A stretch of DNA of 64,000 bases. It comes from Cristatella mucedo. Its lineage: Eukaryota > Bryozoa > Phylactolaemata > Cristatellidae. The first letter of the stretch is position 1. The number at the start of each line of letters is the position of its first letter. The notes under the pieces are model-generated. The model searched no databases and was not told the origin of the DNA. It saw only the letters and a program-made list of their open reading frames with translations. Below are positions 13,370 to 25,860 of the stretch, one piece after another. Location of the stretch: NCBI GenBank assembly GCA_009760855.2, contig WPIO01000207.1, positions 231,501 through 295,500 on the forward strand. The letters are read 5' to 3'. Both the position numbers and the translations under genes were made by a program.

Positions 13370-13795
13370 AGAGCCTTAAGTGACTATCACAATTTCTTGC
13401 AGTGGCAATAACGAATTGCCTGGTGCAAGACTCAAACCGTCTGACCCAACGTGTGATGTGCGAGCACCTTACGTCAAGGTCAAGACCCCAGGGCAAGCGA
13501 ATGAACGACTTGGCTTATCAGAAATGAGGCTTGTCACCACATGAGAATCTAATGCCATGTCACACTTCTGCACTAGCAGCTAGCTGCTGCTCGACCATAA
13601 TCCACATGTGATGCTAAAAAATCCTAGCTGATTTAACAGCCTCTTTTATATAGAAAAGGAAGAGCTTTTACGACTAGCACACCGCTTGCAGCGGCAATAG
13701 AGAATCACCCACCGCAGGATTCGAACCCACGACCTCGGGACCGAGGTCGTGAAAAGCAACCGCCTTACTTAGTGAGCCATTAAGGCTCACCAAGC
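13370..13795 (-). mobile_element. tRNA-like SINE family D, two copies, intron 5
   Basis: Two minus-strand units (about 13370-13495 and 13620-13795) have a B-box-like GGTTCGAATCC (complement at about 13710-13722) and a diverged equivalent near 13427. Each is followed by a shared body (TTATTGCC-CTGCAAG-GTGATAG-type). Related copies lie at 18365-18535, 32105-32335 and 35050-35170. Confidence 0.6.
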
Positions 13796-14049
13796 TATTC
13801 GCTATCTGTCGAAATGGTCGACTTGCTACGACTAACTTGCGTTTTTGGGCATGATAAACTCAGTGTCTGAGGACTGAGCACGGCTATGCTCTTTATTTCT
13901 TGCCCTGCAATATACTGTCAAGGTTTCATGGTGCTTGTTGGATACAGCTGCCGGTGTAGCCGATGGTTTGCTCGCACGCTGCCTGTATCAAGTATAGATA
14001 ATAATAGGTTGCTTGCATAGCATCCTAAGATAACTAAATCTCTAATCAG

Positions 14050-15240
14050 GCCCGTCGAAGCTCTCTTCAAGAGAATCGATAATCAAGGGTTGGTGGCATG
14101 CCCGGTATCAAGTAGGGAATTGCAGTAATCTAGATGCGACGCCACAAAATTGTGAGCCAGATTTGTTTCAGACGATATTCCTTTGCTGAAACTGGGCCGA
14201 CATGAGAGTGGTGGAATGTGCTCATCTAATGACAAGTCGTTTTGGAATAATATGCTTAGATTATGGACATACTTCGCAGAATTGATGTTAGATGAACCAA
14301 TCATGAGGGTGTGGTATTCCAACTTTTGAGTGACACTAAGTTTGCCCGTGACTTTACGGTTGGTCATATCATCATTATGGTTGAGGAAGTTGGTGGCCAT
14401 CCAAATGCAAACGTTGCAGTGCTGGCTGCATAGAACATAAGGAAGTCAGATGAGATACAAGGCTTACAAGGGTCGATAGCTAGAGCTAGGTATCATCTGC
14501 TTAGAAATGAAAGTCAAGATTGTGTTTGGCAATGGTGATATTGGCCAGAGAGAGAGAGCATAGACAATGAAACGAGTGAGGCACCAAGAATGCCCAATGC
14601 CGTTTACATCTACACTCAGACATCACTCACTGAGGTAGGATCTTACCCAGTTTAGCACTGTGCTAGTACTAGTACCTAGGGGTGCCGAGAGGCATTCGAG
14701 AAGCATCTTGTGGTCAATATTTTTAAATGCTGTAGATAGGTCTAGGAGTACCAGCAGAGAGGCCCTACCCTAACCAGGATTGTTCAGTAGGTAATATCTG
14801 TAGCAGAGACATTTCCATGGAGTGCTTAGCTCGAAATCCCAGTTGGAACTTTCTGGCAAGATTTGTACGATTAATGGAGTCGTTTTGTTGCTGGGCCACC
14901 ACGTTTTAAAGTGTCTTGGATACGAATGGCTGATAGGAGACTGGACACAAGTTTAGTGTAGATATCTCGATAAGATTTTGATGATTGGCCTGACAATAGC
15001 TGTTTTCAGAAGGAAAGGGACTTTGCTGGTAACTAGGAACATATTTACACAATTTGTAATGGTGGGCATCAGCAGGTCTAATACACCTTGTAATGACAAC
15101 TGTCGGGACAAGAATTGGAGGACTAATGGTCTTTTTAGCCCGAGTGACAAACTTAAAGAGGAGTAGCAGGAGTTTTCCTTGTGGCCTCTAAAAAACAACC
15201 TTGGAATAAGGGGTCTGAATGCATTGAGACTAAAAACGTG
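14050..15240 (-). mobile_element. LINE family B copy lacking its 3' tail, intron 5
   Basis: A minus-strand RT remnant. Readable blocks include LLMPTITNCVNMFLVTSKVP (about 15060-15130), MATNFLNHNDDMTN (about 14360-14400), LFQNDLSLDEHI (about 14220-14255) and SHLDYCNSLL. Stops and frameshifts occur throughout. It extends further 5' in the RT than the other copies but ends before the 3' stem-loop. Confidence 0.75.
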
Positions 15241-16995
15241 ACCAAGTAAAACCAGTAAAGGAAAAGCCGTGTCTATTTGTCATGCCCTCAGTCCATCCTG
15301 CCTGTGCTAAGTGTGCAAGTCCAGATCTTCAGCTCACACCCCCACCTAGAGCTTTTTGTCTTCCCTTATTTAGAAACCTGTATTCCTAAGGACACATGAT
15401 ATGTCTGCCTAAGACACATGCGAGGTTTCTAGCCAGTTGATACATTTTCGCAGGCTGGTCAGATGCTAGTTGAAACTGCAGACTCTCTGTTATCCCTTGG
15501 TGCAATAAAAATCTCTGAAAGAACTCGAACAAGCTTTATCTCTTCAAATTACCTTTGATCTTAGGTGAGCTTAGATGCAACCATCATAATGACTGACACA
15601 GTTAACATGGCCCATGACTGTTATTCTGAAATCGATTAGGCCAGTATTCATGGAGGAAGAACTTACCTCGGCTTAGCTTAAGGAGTAAGACCCAATCATT
15701 CAGCAGTTTTAGGTAAAGATATGTTCTTAAATAGTTTCGTACTGATACTGAAAGCTGCTTAGAATTGGCATGCACTATAGAAAACTCGACATCATAGCTC
15801 CCTGTTAGTCTTCGTGGCTTTGTGTTGAGTATCAGAGGGAAATCTGTGATATACAAATCAACCTATATAGTTTCAAATAACATATAATTTGAATACACCT
15901 ACGTCTTGTGAAAAGAAGTGCAGTTGATTTGTTACCCAATACCGACCAATGAGAAAAAACCCCACAAATTCAGCATATTTAAACGTGAATTACAAATGCA
16001 CTCCCAGCATTGATAAAAGACACCCAATGTTCACCGTTTTTTTCATTGTCGGCAGATTTTGCTTTCTTTACACGAAAATCACGACTCTACAATCGCACTT
16101 AGCTATCGCACACAACTTTGCTGTTTTTTTTGTAAAATCACTGCCAAAAATATTCTCCTTCGAGGTAAGATTAATATGAGTAAGTTTTAAATGTATCATT
16201 TTATGCTTGCTGCCACCTTAGTTAGCCTGCTAGGTGCAACAAATATGCAAAATTAACTCGTTTGGCAGTTTTAGATACTTGCAGTTTCCGCAGGATAGTT
16301 TTTGGCAGCGCCGTCAGGACATGGTGAAGTCAAACAGATTGCATGTGCCAGGTATCCTCTCTAGAGAAATGCATATCAACGACTATGTCTGGCAGTATTT
16401 TAGGAAGGTTCAACGTTTAAGAAAACTCCCTGCTTTGTGCTTGCGCAGGCATAGGCATCAGACCCCAAGCTTGAGAATATGTAAGAATCTCGGGAGTGCA
16501 GTTAGTGCAAGACACCAGCCAACTACACTCCCTAATGAAAAAAGAGCTGTAATGCCGTGCGAAACTGTGTTAGAAGTCTTGGTAAACACTTGAGATATAA
16601 AAACCGGGCGACTCACGTGCATTGAAATGTGTGCACTGACTAGTGAATGCATTTGGAAAAGTGAGAGTTAATACCAAAAAAAATAAATTAGGTGGCCGGT
16701 TTTACTTTTTTTCTACCACGTCATTGATTTCTTGCATGTCTTCGATCCTTATGAAGCCTATGGTTGTGCATACTCAAATAATATGCTTAAAACTTTTGAT
16801 TATTGAGAAAAAATGCCTAAAACGGCACAAACCTCTGCGAAATCCTACTTCGTTTGTATACAGGCTCGAGAGTGTTGTTGCCAGTGGTGCATTGTGCTAC
16901 GATATCTTTCAAAGCATCGAGGAACGTTTGAAATGAGCACTTTGGGTTTCACCGGACTTGTAGAAAGTAGAAACTTGTGTTTTTCTGTATTTCAG

Positions 16996-17047
16996 GACCC
17001 AACGTCAAGTCAAAGTATGCGACAGGTTGCCGTTGGTGAAACCTCAG
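16996..17047 (+). CDS. Exon 6, multi-tyrosine adaptor (short)
   Basis: Acceptor CTGTATTTCAG|GAC, donor CTCAG|GTAATG. It starts in phase 0 and ends in phase 1, which allows direct splicing to 20389. It encodes about 17 residues (DPTSSQSMRQVAVGETS) with no tyrosine. It is supported only by splice sites and phase, so it is the weakest exon of the model. Confidence 0.5.
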
Positions 17048-17331
17048 GTAATGATCCCCAAAAGGCATGGTTGGCATTTGTTCGTAGCACCCAGCTCCAT
17101 TGATTATGCTTACTGTGCTGCCAGTTCGACAACTGAAGATCTGAACTCGAGTAAGGCTACTTTAGTGAGCATTTCTATGCTAACTTTTGAAAGGACAAAT
17201 AGCTCATCGGAGCTTAAGAAACTTCAGTTGTTCTAATCTCGTTCTCATGGTTTGTCGTTGTAAAGCTATGTCGTTAAGCCTATAGATAGAACCAGCAAAT
17301 ATAAATATCGAGAACTGTATCGTCTTCCCAG

Positions 17332-17389
17332 TGCTGAGCAGAGAGGATTACGATGAAGCTGAAGCCATTCCTTTGCAGCATTCTCATTT
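17332..17389 (+). CDS. Possible alternative exon with DYDEAEAIP motif
   Basis: A good acceptor (CGTCTTCCCAG) in the correct phase leads into a frame encoding SREDYDEAEAIPLQ, which has the gene's acidic-tyrosine style. The only GT donor (TTT|GTATAG) leaves phase 2, whereas the next known exon needs phase 1. Inclusion would therefore break the frame unless another small exon follows. It may be chance. Confidence 0.25.
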
Positions 17390-17789
17390 GTATAGGCTTT
17401 CCGTCATTGCGTTATTTCTATGCAGCCACTCTGAACGATGATGCACGATCGGAGAAGCATACTAGTGGGCAACTTGGCTTTTCACCGGAATGCTTTACGA
17501 GCAAGCAGGCTCGATCGGCCACCAAAGGGAGCTAGGCAAACAAATGGCCGTGCTTAAAGCATCTGCCTGTTGCGGCCGAAACATGTGCGCACCCGCCACA
17601 ACTTTTGTGGCTGTGCCTGTTCATAGTCAGTCGTTTTCGTCATGGCAACATGGCAGGCTTGTACCTCGGAGGCTACAGGCCTCCGAGGCTAAGCCTCTCG
17701 ATAAGTCTTCATCTCGTAGGTGGACAACGATTTTCAGCATTCTCTCTGCTCGCGGTCGCTGTGCTCGCCTTGCTCGATAAAGCAGCTCA

Positions 17790-18200
17790 AATCTCTAGTC
17801 TAGTATGTCAACACACTGCAGCCGGCATTCAACCATACTCATCTTAAAAACCTTGGAATTAGCAGCAGTGATTGCTCTTGCAGTCATTAGATCTTTGATG
17901 TTGGCCAGCTTTCTTAAGCTCAATGTTGCTAAAACTGAGCTCGTCCACATCCGTGGTATCGTAGTGAGATCAATGTTAAGTGCTTGTTATGTGGGTGTCA
18001 CCTTAGACGACTCATGTGTGTTTACTAACTTCATCAAGGGACCATCTCGACAGTAAGTTGTCGGTACGTGTTCTATCCCTGCTCACTATTAGGTGCTTGT
18101 TACGGTGATGGCTAACTAAAGATTGTGCACAATGCTCCCTGGCGTTCTCTCCAAGCTATATATCCATGCTGTGAATCAATAAAAGGTAAGCCGATCGAGA
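17790..18200 (+). mobile_element. Non-LTR RT remnant, intron 6
   Basis: The plus-strand frame shows LASFLKLNVAKTELVHI and YVGVTLDDSCVFTNFI, matching the FLKLN-K-L and LGV-LDDS blocks of CR1/L2-type reverse transcriptases. Stops follow. It differs enough from family B to be another subfamily. Confidence 0.65.
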
Positions 18201-18364
18201 AAGCCACTAGATCGTTAGATGGGTCTTCGAGCACAGGAAAATTCAGTCTCATACTAGAAGGCTGCTTGCTATAGTTTGGCTCCTCCAGGCCAAGCTGAAC
18301 TGGCTGCTACAATGCAGCTTCGCATTGCATTCAGGTCGTACTAGAAGATTAAATTAGCTGTAGA

Positions 18365-18535
18365 TAAAAAATAAATACTAGCTGATTTAACATCCGCTTT
18401 TTGTATAGCGGCAGAAGAGCCTTATAGGCTATCGTCACGGCTTGCAGCAGTATTACAGGATCGCCCACCGACATCGGGACTGAGGTCACGAAGAGCAACC
18501 GCCTTACCTAGTGTGCCATCACAGCTCACCACTTT
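18365..18535 (-). mobile_element. tRNA-like SINE family D copy, intron 6
   Basis: The minus-strand unit resembles the one at 13620-13795: GTGAGC head, GCGGTTGCT, a B-box region at about 18450-18475 that is degraded, then the CTGCAAGC-GTGA-AGCC body. Confidence 0.55.
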
Positions 18536-19688
18536 TCCCATCGTTCACTATACAATGGTTGCCGAGAGGACTCTTGCTGTTCGCATCCCAGACTAATAAA
18601 CTCATTTCCACAATTCTTCTGTTGATGACCCTTGTCCTTCATTTCTTGCCCTCCCCCAAGATTGCTACATTTCTATTATTTATTTCCACAACTGCCTATT
18701 CGGGCTGCTCACTTTTTACATTTAAGTGAGATAAAGTCACTTACCTATCGTACGCACATTAAAAGCCACCAAGGTTTTTCAGTTTACAATAGAGAAGGTG
18801 CAACGTCAAAGCCTACTTTTTGTATTTTTTCGGATGCGCTGGGGTTTGATAAGTGGTAGGTAGCTACTATATGTAGAGTCCTACGTCCATGTCGTAGCAT
18901 ATTCAGTTACTGCCCTGTGTGTGTGTGTGTGTTTGTGTGTGTGAGAGCATCACTTGAGTATTTGTATTTTGTATTTTTCAGCAATGCAATCGCATTGCTG
19001 AAAAAGGTCAGCTACTGCATGGTCGAAAACTATGATGACAACTAATTATTGCATTAATGCTGAACGTTTGAACCGGATGTTATTTGCCCGACCTTTTGGT
19101 GGCAGTCGTTATGGCCAAGCCATGATCTGCATTCAGAACGGTGTTCTTTTGTATTAGCATATATCTGTAATATTTTTTTCAAATCCTTCTCATTAGGCAA
19201 TAATCATATATTTGAATTTGCTATGTAAAAATAAGGAATTTAGTCTTTGTACGATATCCGGCATCTCTAATAGGCATAAGCTTCAGTTCCATTCAGAATT
19301 ATATAGGGCAAGTCAGATGGAAGGAGCAAATGCATTTTGTACTTATTAATGTCATAATCTCTTTTGTAGCATCCTCATACAAGTACAATCGCTCCGGCAG
19401 TAATGTTATATGACTTTTTATTCTCCAGGGCATGCGTGAATGTCGAAGGTTTTGTACTTACTCGGTAAGCTAAGCTTTTCTGACTTGAAATGCACCTAAG
19501 CCTATGATTGGCAGTGATATCGCTAGAAATCAACCTTTAGAGCTGAGCAGTGATTTCAAAATACTTTCGAATGGAGTCCATTTACTGTGAGGCTGAATGC
19601 CGAAAAGCATTGCACCTCGAATGGGGACCGATCCTGCCAGCAGCTGGGTTACCCGCCTAGCACTCAACCGCTTGGGCTGTCAAGACTA

Positions 19689-19885
19689 TGTATGTATGTA
19701 TGTATCTCCGTTAGTAACTCCACAAAGTCATAAAGACCATGTGGGTGTTACGCAGGAGAGTTTTGTATAGCGCACTCACAGCCTAAGCGGCTTTCGGTAC
19801 GCATTCGGTAGCCAACAGACTTCGTCTTACGCAACAAAGAGAAAGTGGGAAGCATAGCAGGGTTAGGAGAGCAGTTGAGTACTCT
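19689..19885 (-). mobile_element. LINE family A 3' fragment, intron 6
   Basis: A (TGTA)n tract followed by about 190 bp closely matching 530-690, including the GGTACGCATTCGGTAGCC block and AAGTGGGAAGCATAGCAG. Same orientation as the first copy. Confidence 0.8.
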
Positions 19886-20388
19886 TCATGCGGCGATCAA
19901 CCTAGGACTTTAAAGCATCGGCTTCAAATTCCTACTTGCATGCTCCTGCCGCTATCCTATGTATCGCCTGATTGAATGTGCATGCTTGTGATGGCAAAGC
20001 TGAAACCATGATTCCTGCTTTGGTCGTAGACCAGTGAGCATATTGGCTGCGCGTCGAACACGTGTCCAGGCTCATGTAGGGGACCGAGTGGTCTGCTACT
20101 ATGCCCTTGGCAAGCCGTGAATGGCTGAATGCACACGTGGCCTTCCTACTATGCAGTGCATGCATGACAATGGTGAGGTTATTGGTGAGGCTAGCTCTAT
20201 ATCCAAAGCTTTCCGACTTGCTGTGCACCTGGATCACCCTGATTGCTGTAGCAGCCTGCGATAGCAACGATTGCCAGTAATTTTCAATCGATCGAAAGGC
20301 TGCAGTCGACTCGATCGAAAGGCTGCAGTCGACTGATATCTTGTCGTCTTGCTGTATGCAATATCAGATTGCTCTTGGCATTTTGTAG

Positions 20389-20807
20389 CCGAGGCCAGCA
20401 CAAGGCAGCCCGAAGCTGCTGGGAAAACACGTGCCGAAGTTTCTCTTGGCCCTCGAAGTGACAGCAGTGGGATGCCGTGCAATGCAAAACCGCCGCGACA
20501 CTACGAATATGAACAGGTTGATCTCTCGGTAGTCGTCGATCAGCCAAAAATGCCTGTTGCCAGCACCATTGGTCAGGCAGCAGTAACTGTTGATGCCGGC
20601 ACTGGTGGCATGGTTATGCCACAGGCGCCTTCTGACAGGCCTCTGGCACTGCCACTGACTGCTAGGACCCGGCTACCCCACCACTACGATGACATCGATG
20701 ACCGTCATCTGGAAGAAGCAAGCCGATCGATTGCAGCTGCCAAGTCAGCACGACTTCAGCATCATCATTATGACGAAATTGACCAAGTTCGGCAAAATAA
20801 GACTTGA
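20389..20807 (+). CDS. Exon 7 (terminal), multi-tyrosine adaptor
   Basis: The acceptor CATTTTGTAG supplies two bases. The frame then runs 139 codons to TGA at 20805-20807. Three closely related motifs end the protein: HYEYEQVDLS, HHYDDIDDRH and HHYDEIDQVR, the last ten residues from the C-terminus. The repeated HHYD-ID unit suggests internal duplication. Spliced to exon 6, the gene totals 2730 nt, exactly 910 codons. This exact frame over seven exons is the main support for the model. No polyadenylation signal was assigned. Confidence 0.85.
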
Positions 20808-22885
20808 AGCCGTGCTGCTGCTACGATATCTGTACTCGACCACGATTTGTAGGCAGCATAATGAGTTTGGCCTTTAGCCTTTGTGTCATCAATTGCCATT
20901 GGCTGCTGCCTGAACTCCTCTCCATTGGCTAACCTGCCTGCTCTCAGTGTACTTACTTTAGTCGTGGTCCTCCTATTCTGCCTTTTACTTCTTCCGCATT
21001 CGGTCCGCACCCATCATATGTCTCCTACATCGGCCTTTTTTTCTTTTCAGTTGGCCTCTTTCTTGACTTTGTTGCCATCCTCTGCTCGTTAATTTTGAGC
21101 TGGCTGCCCGGCGCTGCTTAATTGCTGGCGTTCACTGTCCTACTTATTTATGTGCACCATGGCCGACCTTGTAGTGATACGGAAGGACCAGAATCATCAG
21201 TTGTTGTGCAGGTTAGACCTTGACTTTGTTGGCTAGCACTAGCACCTACTGATAGTGAGCTTCCTTTGCTATCCTGAATGTGTGCATGCCCATATGAGAA
21301 TTTCTACTATCAAGACACTGCACATACAGTAGTTTATTTCGTAAGCCACAGCTACTGTTTTTCCAATCGCTGTGAGCAAGGACGCACCTAATTTTGTCGA
21401 AGCCCATCCTTTTTTAGTGATACGGGTGCATAGTTACAAAAAATGATCCGTTAAGCAGCCTGGCAGAATACCGTTATGCTGATCCTGCTAGCATGCAGTG
21501 CCTATAACGAACCCTACTATTTGGCCTGCTGTCTGTTTGTGCTGCTTTGAGCCAGATGCCCGCGTGGCAGTAGAGCTGTAAAGCTGAAATACAATTATGT
21601 AGCTCACTTGAATGCTTATAAACTTATATTGCTTAGGTGTGCGATTCATCAGTGCGATGGCTTGAGCTGCGAGCATGTTTCACGGATAACGTCATAGATG
21701 CGACGGTCGTCGGTTTGATCGCTTTATTAAATTTACTAAGTGTGCCACTCTGCCTAACAGTTACTCCAGTTAACCGTCAGTGATTGCCATCTTGAGTTGC
21801 TTCATTTTTTGGCCTGTGCACTGAGGCGATATCGCCAGACCAAAAATTTGCAAACACTGGTCTTTTGCAGTTGCAATCTCTTGGTGGAAACACAGCAGAC
21901 ACTCGTAATAGCTCTTCGCATCAAGCCCGACCTTGTGGCAGGCTACTTTTGGCCAACGAGCGGTCTTAGTAACCAATAACGATTGCTATTGCCAACTGCT
22001 TAAGTGCATAGTAGCTGCTGCCTGCATGCTGTGTTGTCGGAAGAGCCATTTATGGCAACTTGACCGGTCGCACCTTATAAGGAAAGGCCCACGAAGGCAT
22101 CTAGGTGGTCGTTTCTTGCAACGGGGACTTCTGCTTGCTGTACATGGCTGGAGATCGATCCTTTGCTCGACGTAGAGAAGTTGAACCCACCTCAAGCTCT
22201 TGCATGTAGCTCTGTTTGTCACATTGAAACACTAGACCCCCACCGAGCCACAGTTGAGTTACTGGGCAAGTTTGGATTCCTTGATTCGTTGAAGTCGAGG
22301 TAGTGCTCTTTGGAAATTGGTAGTGGCACAATTCACGTTTGTATAGCATCGGCTGTTGGCTGTCTATTGCAAGGTTCGAATCCTAATGCTTATTTGTATT
22401 GCTCGCTAATAGCTATGCAGACTTTTCGGCCACGGTTGGTCTCGGGAAAATGGTAGGCTTGCCACATACTGTGCTCACCGGAACCCTGCATGTCCTAGAG
22501 CACACCCTTCTACCTCGACCATGCTCTGGGCTGACTGGGCTGGCTCTGACAAGGACGGCTCCTGTTTCCTTTCGAAGAGGTCGTTGCTGCTTTTGGCCTT
22601 GGCAACCGAGCCTGGTCATCCTCGTTTTGGTCATGGTCCTTTAGCAATATGCAGTGGGTGCAATGTGCACCTTATTTCCGTAATTTAGTTGCAATTTTTA
22701 TCACTAATCGTACGTCCTAAACAGTGCCCGTGGTCGTATAAACGATAGCAGAACCGTTCGTTTCGAAAATATTTTACCCGTACGTTGCACGCCGCCGAGG
22801 GCTTACGGCTGTTTTATCGACTCGTCCTTGGCATGATGGCATTCATTCGCTGATGCGTTTTTCACAAAGATGAAAAAACGGCAGG
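20808..22885. other. Intergenic, no gene recognised
   Basis: Only short accidental frames are seen. There is no RT, SINE or domain signature that I can support apart from a lone B-box-like GGTTCGAATCC at about 22373. Confidence 0.5.
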
Positions 22886-22887
22886 TT

Positions 22888-23922
22888 TATAATAATAATA
22901 TTAATTGTTATACATTTAATATTGTGCATTCGCATAACTCAGTGTCTTTCTAGGTACTTAATATTTGCTGCAAAGGAAATGCGATCGAATGGTTAGTGGT
23001 AGCATGCTCAATAAACAATAAGAATAACATGATAGTAATAATAATAATGATAATGCACTTGGTAAAGCACCCTCAGAGAACTCAATCTCTTTCTAGGCGC
23101 TTTACATTTGCCAAGAGCCCGGCCAGTGCATACGTGGTGCTCGTATTCGAGGCAGTCGTACGTAAGCCAAACAACAAGGCAAGGATCGCCACGACGACAG
23201 AAAGCAGGCAAAATGCATGAGCACTCGCACCGCCCTCAGTAGCTAATGCTGCGAGTATCAACATGGTTAGGGGTGACATGCATAGGGTCAGCATGCAAGT
23301 GTGGTTAGTGGCAGCATGCACACATAAACACATACAGGATGAATCACAGGGACCCATTAAATGCTGTGATATATAGATGGCAAATTTAGTTTCTTTTAAA
23401 TTTGGACAAGTCAGCAGATGCCGTGACACAAGTCGGGAGTGAGTTCAAGGTTTGGGAGCAAATAAACTAAAGGCACTGTCTCCAAAGGATTTGCAATGTG
23501 TACGGGGTATAGGTAAGCAGTTAGATACTTAAACACGGGTGGTATGATGCTTATCCTGGTGTGGGGAGTAGATCCGATAGGTAGGCTTGAGCCAAAGAAT
23601 AAAGGGACCAAAAAGTGAGTGGCATAACCATTAAGTCAATACTTTGCTTGACCGGGAGTCTATGGACGTCGGCGAGAAGTACTGTGATGTGGTAGCTGCG
23701 ACAATCATGGCAGATATGCCTAGCTGCAGAGTTTTGAACCAGCTGTAAGCGCTTGATTGCACAGGCCGGTAGACCAGCAAGCAATGAGTTACAGAAGTCA
23801 AGACGGGATGTCACAAATGCACGGACCAACTTAGATGTGGTATCATTATCTAAACAAGTGCGAATTTTAGCAATGTTATGTAGCTGAAAGTAGGCAGACT
23901 TGACTGAGGAGCTGACTTTATC
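22888..23922 (-). mobile_element. LINE family B older copy, 3' half
   Basis: After a short family B tail fragment (22888-23030), a second (AAT)n tail at about 23037-23055 starts a minus-strand copy reading up to about 23922. It covers the 3' UTR, a degenerate RT C-terminus and KSAYFQLHNIAKIRTCLD. It stops abruptly at the point corresponding to the start of the 25059 segment, consistent with interruption by the plus-strand insert. Confidence 0.8.
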
Positions 23923-23927
23923 ATCTA

Positions 23928-25053
23928 TTATGATTACCAGGCACAATCTAGGCTTTCACTTCTATGCGGATGACACTCAGTTGTACCTTTGCTTTTATCC
24001 CTCCCAGCCTTCGAGCACCTCAAATTCTCTCAACTCACTAGCTGCATGCATTGATGACATCTGCACATGGATGGCAGCAAATTTTCTAAAACTTAACGAT
24101 GATAAAACTAACTTACTAGTTATAGGCAAACCCAGTGTGATCCAGAGATTGGAAAGGCTGACTCTCAAAATTGGCTCTGCCAGCATATCTCCTGTCGAAT
24201 CAGCTCGGAATCTAGGTGTCATATTCCAAGGCGACCTCTCGTTAGACGACCATATCAGCTCCACAGTCAAATCCGCCTATTTTCAGCTTTATAACATTGC
24301 TAAAATTCGGGCTTGTTTAGATAAAGATACCACGTCCAAGTTAGTTCATGCATTCGTGACATCCCGTCTCGACTTCTGCAACTCACTGCTTACTGGCCTA
24401 CCAGCATGTGCGATCAGGCGATTGCAGCTTGTGCAAAACTGTGTAGCTAGGCTTGTCTGTCGTGAGCGTCGCAGTTGCCACATTACTCCACTTCTCGCCG
24501 ACCTGCACTGGCTACCAGTCAAGCAATGGATTGACTTCAAGGTTTTGTCGCTCATTTTTAGGTCCCTTCATTCTATGGCTCCAGCCTACCTGTCAGATAT
24601 ACTACCCCATCAGGCCAAGCATCGTACCACCCGCTTTTCGGAATCCTACAGTCTAGAAATACCTCATACAAACCTTAAATCCTTTGGAGACCGTGCATTT
24701 AGTTCGTATGCTCCCAAAGCCTGGAACTCCCTCCCGACCTGCGTCAGAACATCCCCTGACCTGACCACATTTAAAAGGAACCTACAAACACCTATTTACG
24801 ACAGCATTTAGTGGGTCCCTGTGATTCGTTGTTCATGTGCTTGTGCGTGCTGACACTGTGCATGCTGCCACTAACCACATTTGCATGCTGACCCTGTGCA
24901 TGTCACCCCTAACCATATTATTCATTTCGTTTGTTTTTCAAGCATGATTTTACTTACCATTGAATTGCATTTCACTTTGCAGCAAATGTAAAGTGCCTAG
25001 AGAGAGATTAAGTTCTCTGAGGGCGCTTTATCAAGTGAATTATTATTATTATT
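23928..25053 (+). mobile_element. LINE family B insert (best-preserved copy)
   Basis: Plus-strand, 5'-truncated. It holds an open frame (below), a 3' UTR with repeated CATGCTG/CTAACCA units, the terminal stem-loop (GTGCCTAGAGAGAGATTAAG, then a TCTCT arm and GGGCGC), and an (ATT)n tail. ATCTA lies immediately outside both ends (23923-23927 and 25054-25058), a candidate target duplication. It sits inside an older minus-strand copy of the same family. Confidence 0.85.
23930..24811 (+). pseudogene. CR1/L2-type reverse transcriptase, 5'-truncated
   Basis: About 293 residues without a stop, covering the RT catalytic block FHFYADDTQLYLCF (YADD near 23965-23976) to the normal C-terminus. Following blocks are AANFLKLNDDKTN, RNLGVIFQGDLSLDDHI, KSAYFQLYNIAKIRACLD, FVTSRLDFCNSLLTGLP, ADLHWLPVKQWIDFKVLSL and GDRAFSSYAPKAWNSLP. 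The N-terminal RT fingers, the endonuclease domain and ORF1 are missing, so the copy cannot mobilise itself. The lack of stops suggests a recent insertion. Confidence 0.85.
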
Positions 25054-25058
25054 ATCTA

Positions 25059-25860
25059 ATAAAAAATCACTTTGGAACATGACGAATGAATTTGTTGCAG
25101 GTTCAACAGGACGTATGCTGGCCGAGCAAATTTTGAGCCTTAACCAGTCCAATTTCTGAATCACACTTGGTTAGCCCTTAACTAGTAAGTTTGCTTTATC
25201 GCCATTAATTTTATTAAATTAGCTGCCATCAATGTGTGGATGTCATCAATACATGCAGCAAGGGACTTGAGAGAATTTGACGTGGTGGAGGGCTGGGAGT
25301 GATCAAAGCAAAGGTACAACTGTGTGTCATCTCCATTGAAGTGAAAGCCTAGATTGTGCCTGGTAATCATATTGGCTAGAGAGATAGTATAAACCATGTA
25401 AAGAACGCGATCAAGCATAGCGCTCTGAGGTACCCCATATTTCATAGGTTCCTCGGATGGTCTTTGTTCATTCGCATTGATACTCTGCAGTCTCCCACTG
25501 AGATAGTTCCTGAACTACTTCAGAGCAGTGCTAGCAATGCGCAGGTGAGATGAGAGGCGCTCAAGAAAGATTTGGTGATCGATAGTATCGAAAGCTGTGC
25601 AATGATTGAGCCAAACTAGCAGCGACACTACCTACAGTCTACATTCCCAAGTTGGTCGTTATACACCCGAAGCACTGCTGACTCCGTAGAGTAAAAAGCT
25701 CTACAACCAAACTAGAGATTACCAGCAAGGTTTGAATTTCACTATGAGTTTAGCTGGTCTGCCACAACTCGTTCCAGTGTCTTTGATTAGGAGTCGTAGA
25801 AGGGAAACTGGGCGGAAGTTGCTTAAGTTCTAGTTTTACCACCCCGTCCCTAATTCATTC
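25059..25860 (-). mobile_element. LINE family B older copy, 5' half
   Basis: Continues the minus-strand copy ending at 23922. It encodes degraded HNLGFHFNGDDTQLYLCF (the catalytic YADD has become NGDD) and DDIHTLMAANLIKL, then more distal RT sequence up to about 25860. Confidence 0.75.

Noticed and set aside
22888-25860. Large inverted repeat or foldback element
   Set aside because: The arms are two LINE copies of different age, and the arrangement is better explained by insertion into an older copy with an ATCTA duplication.
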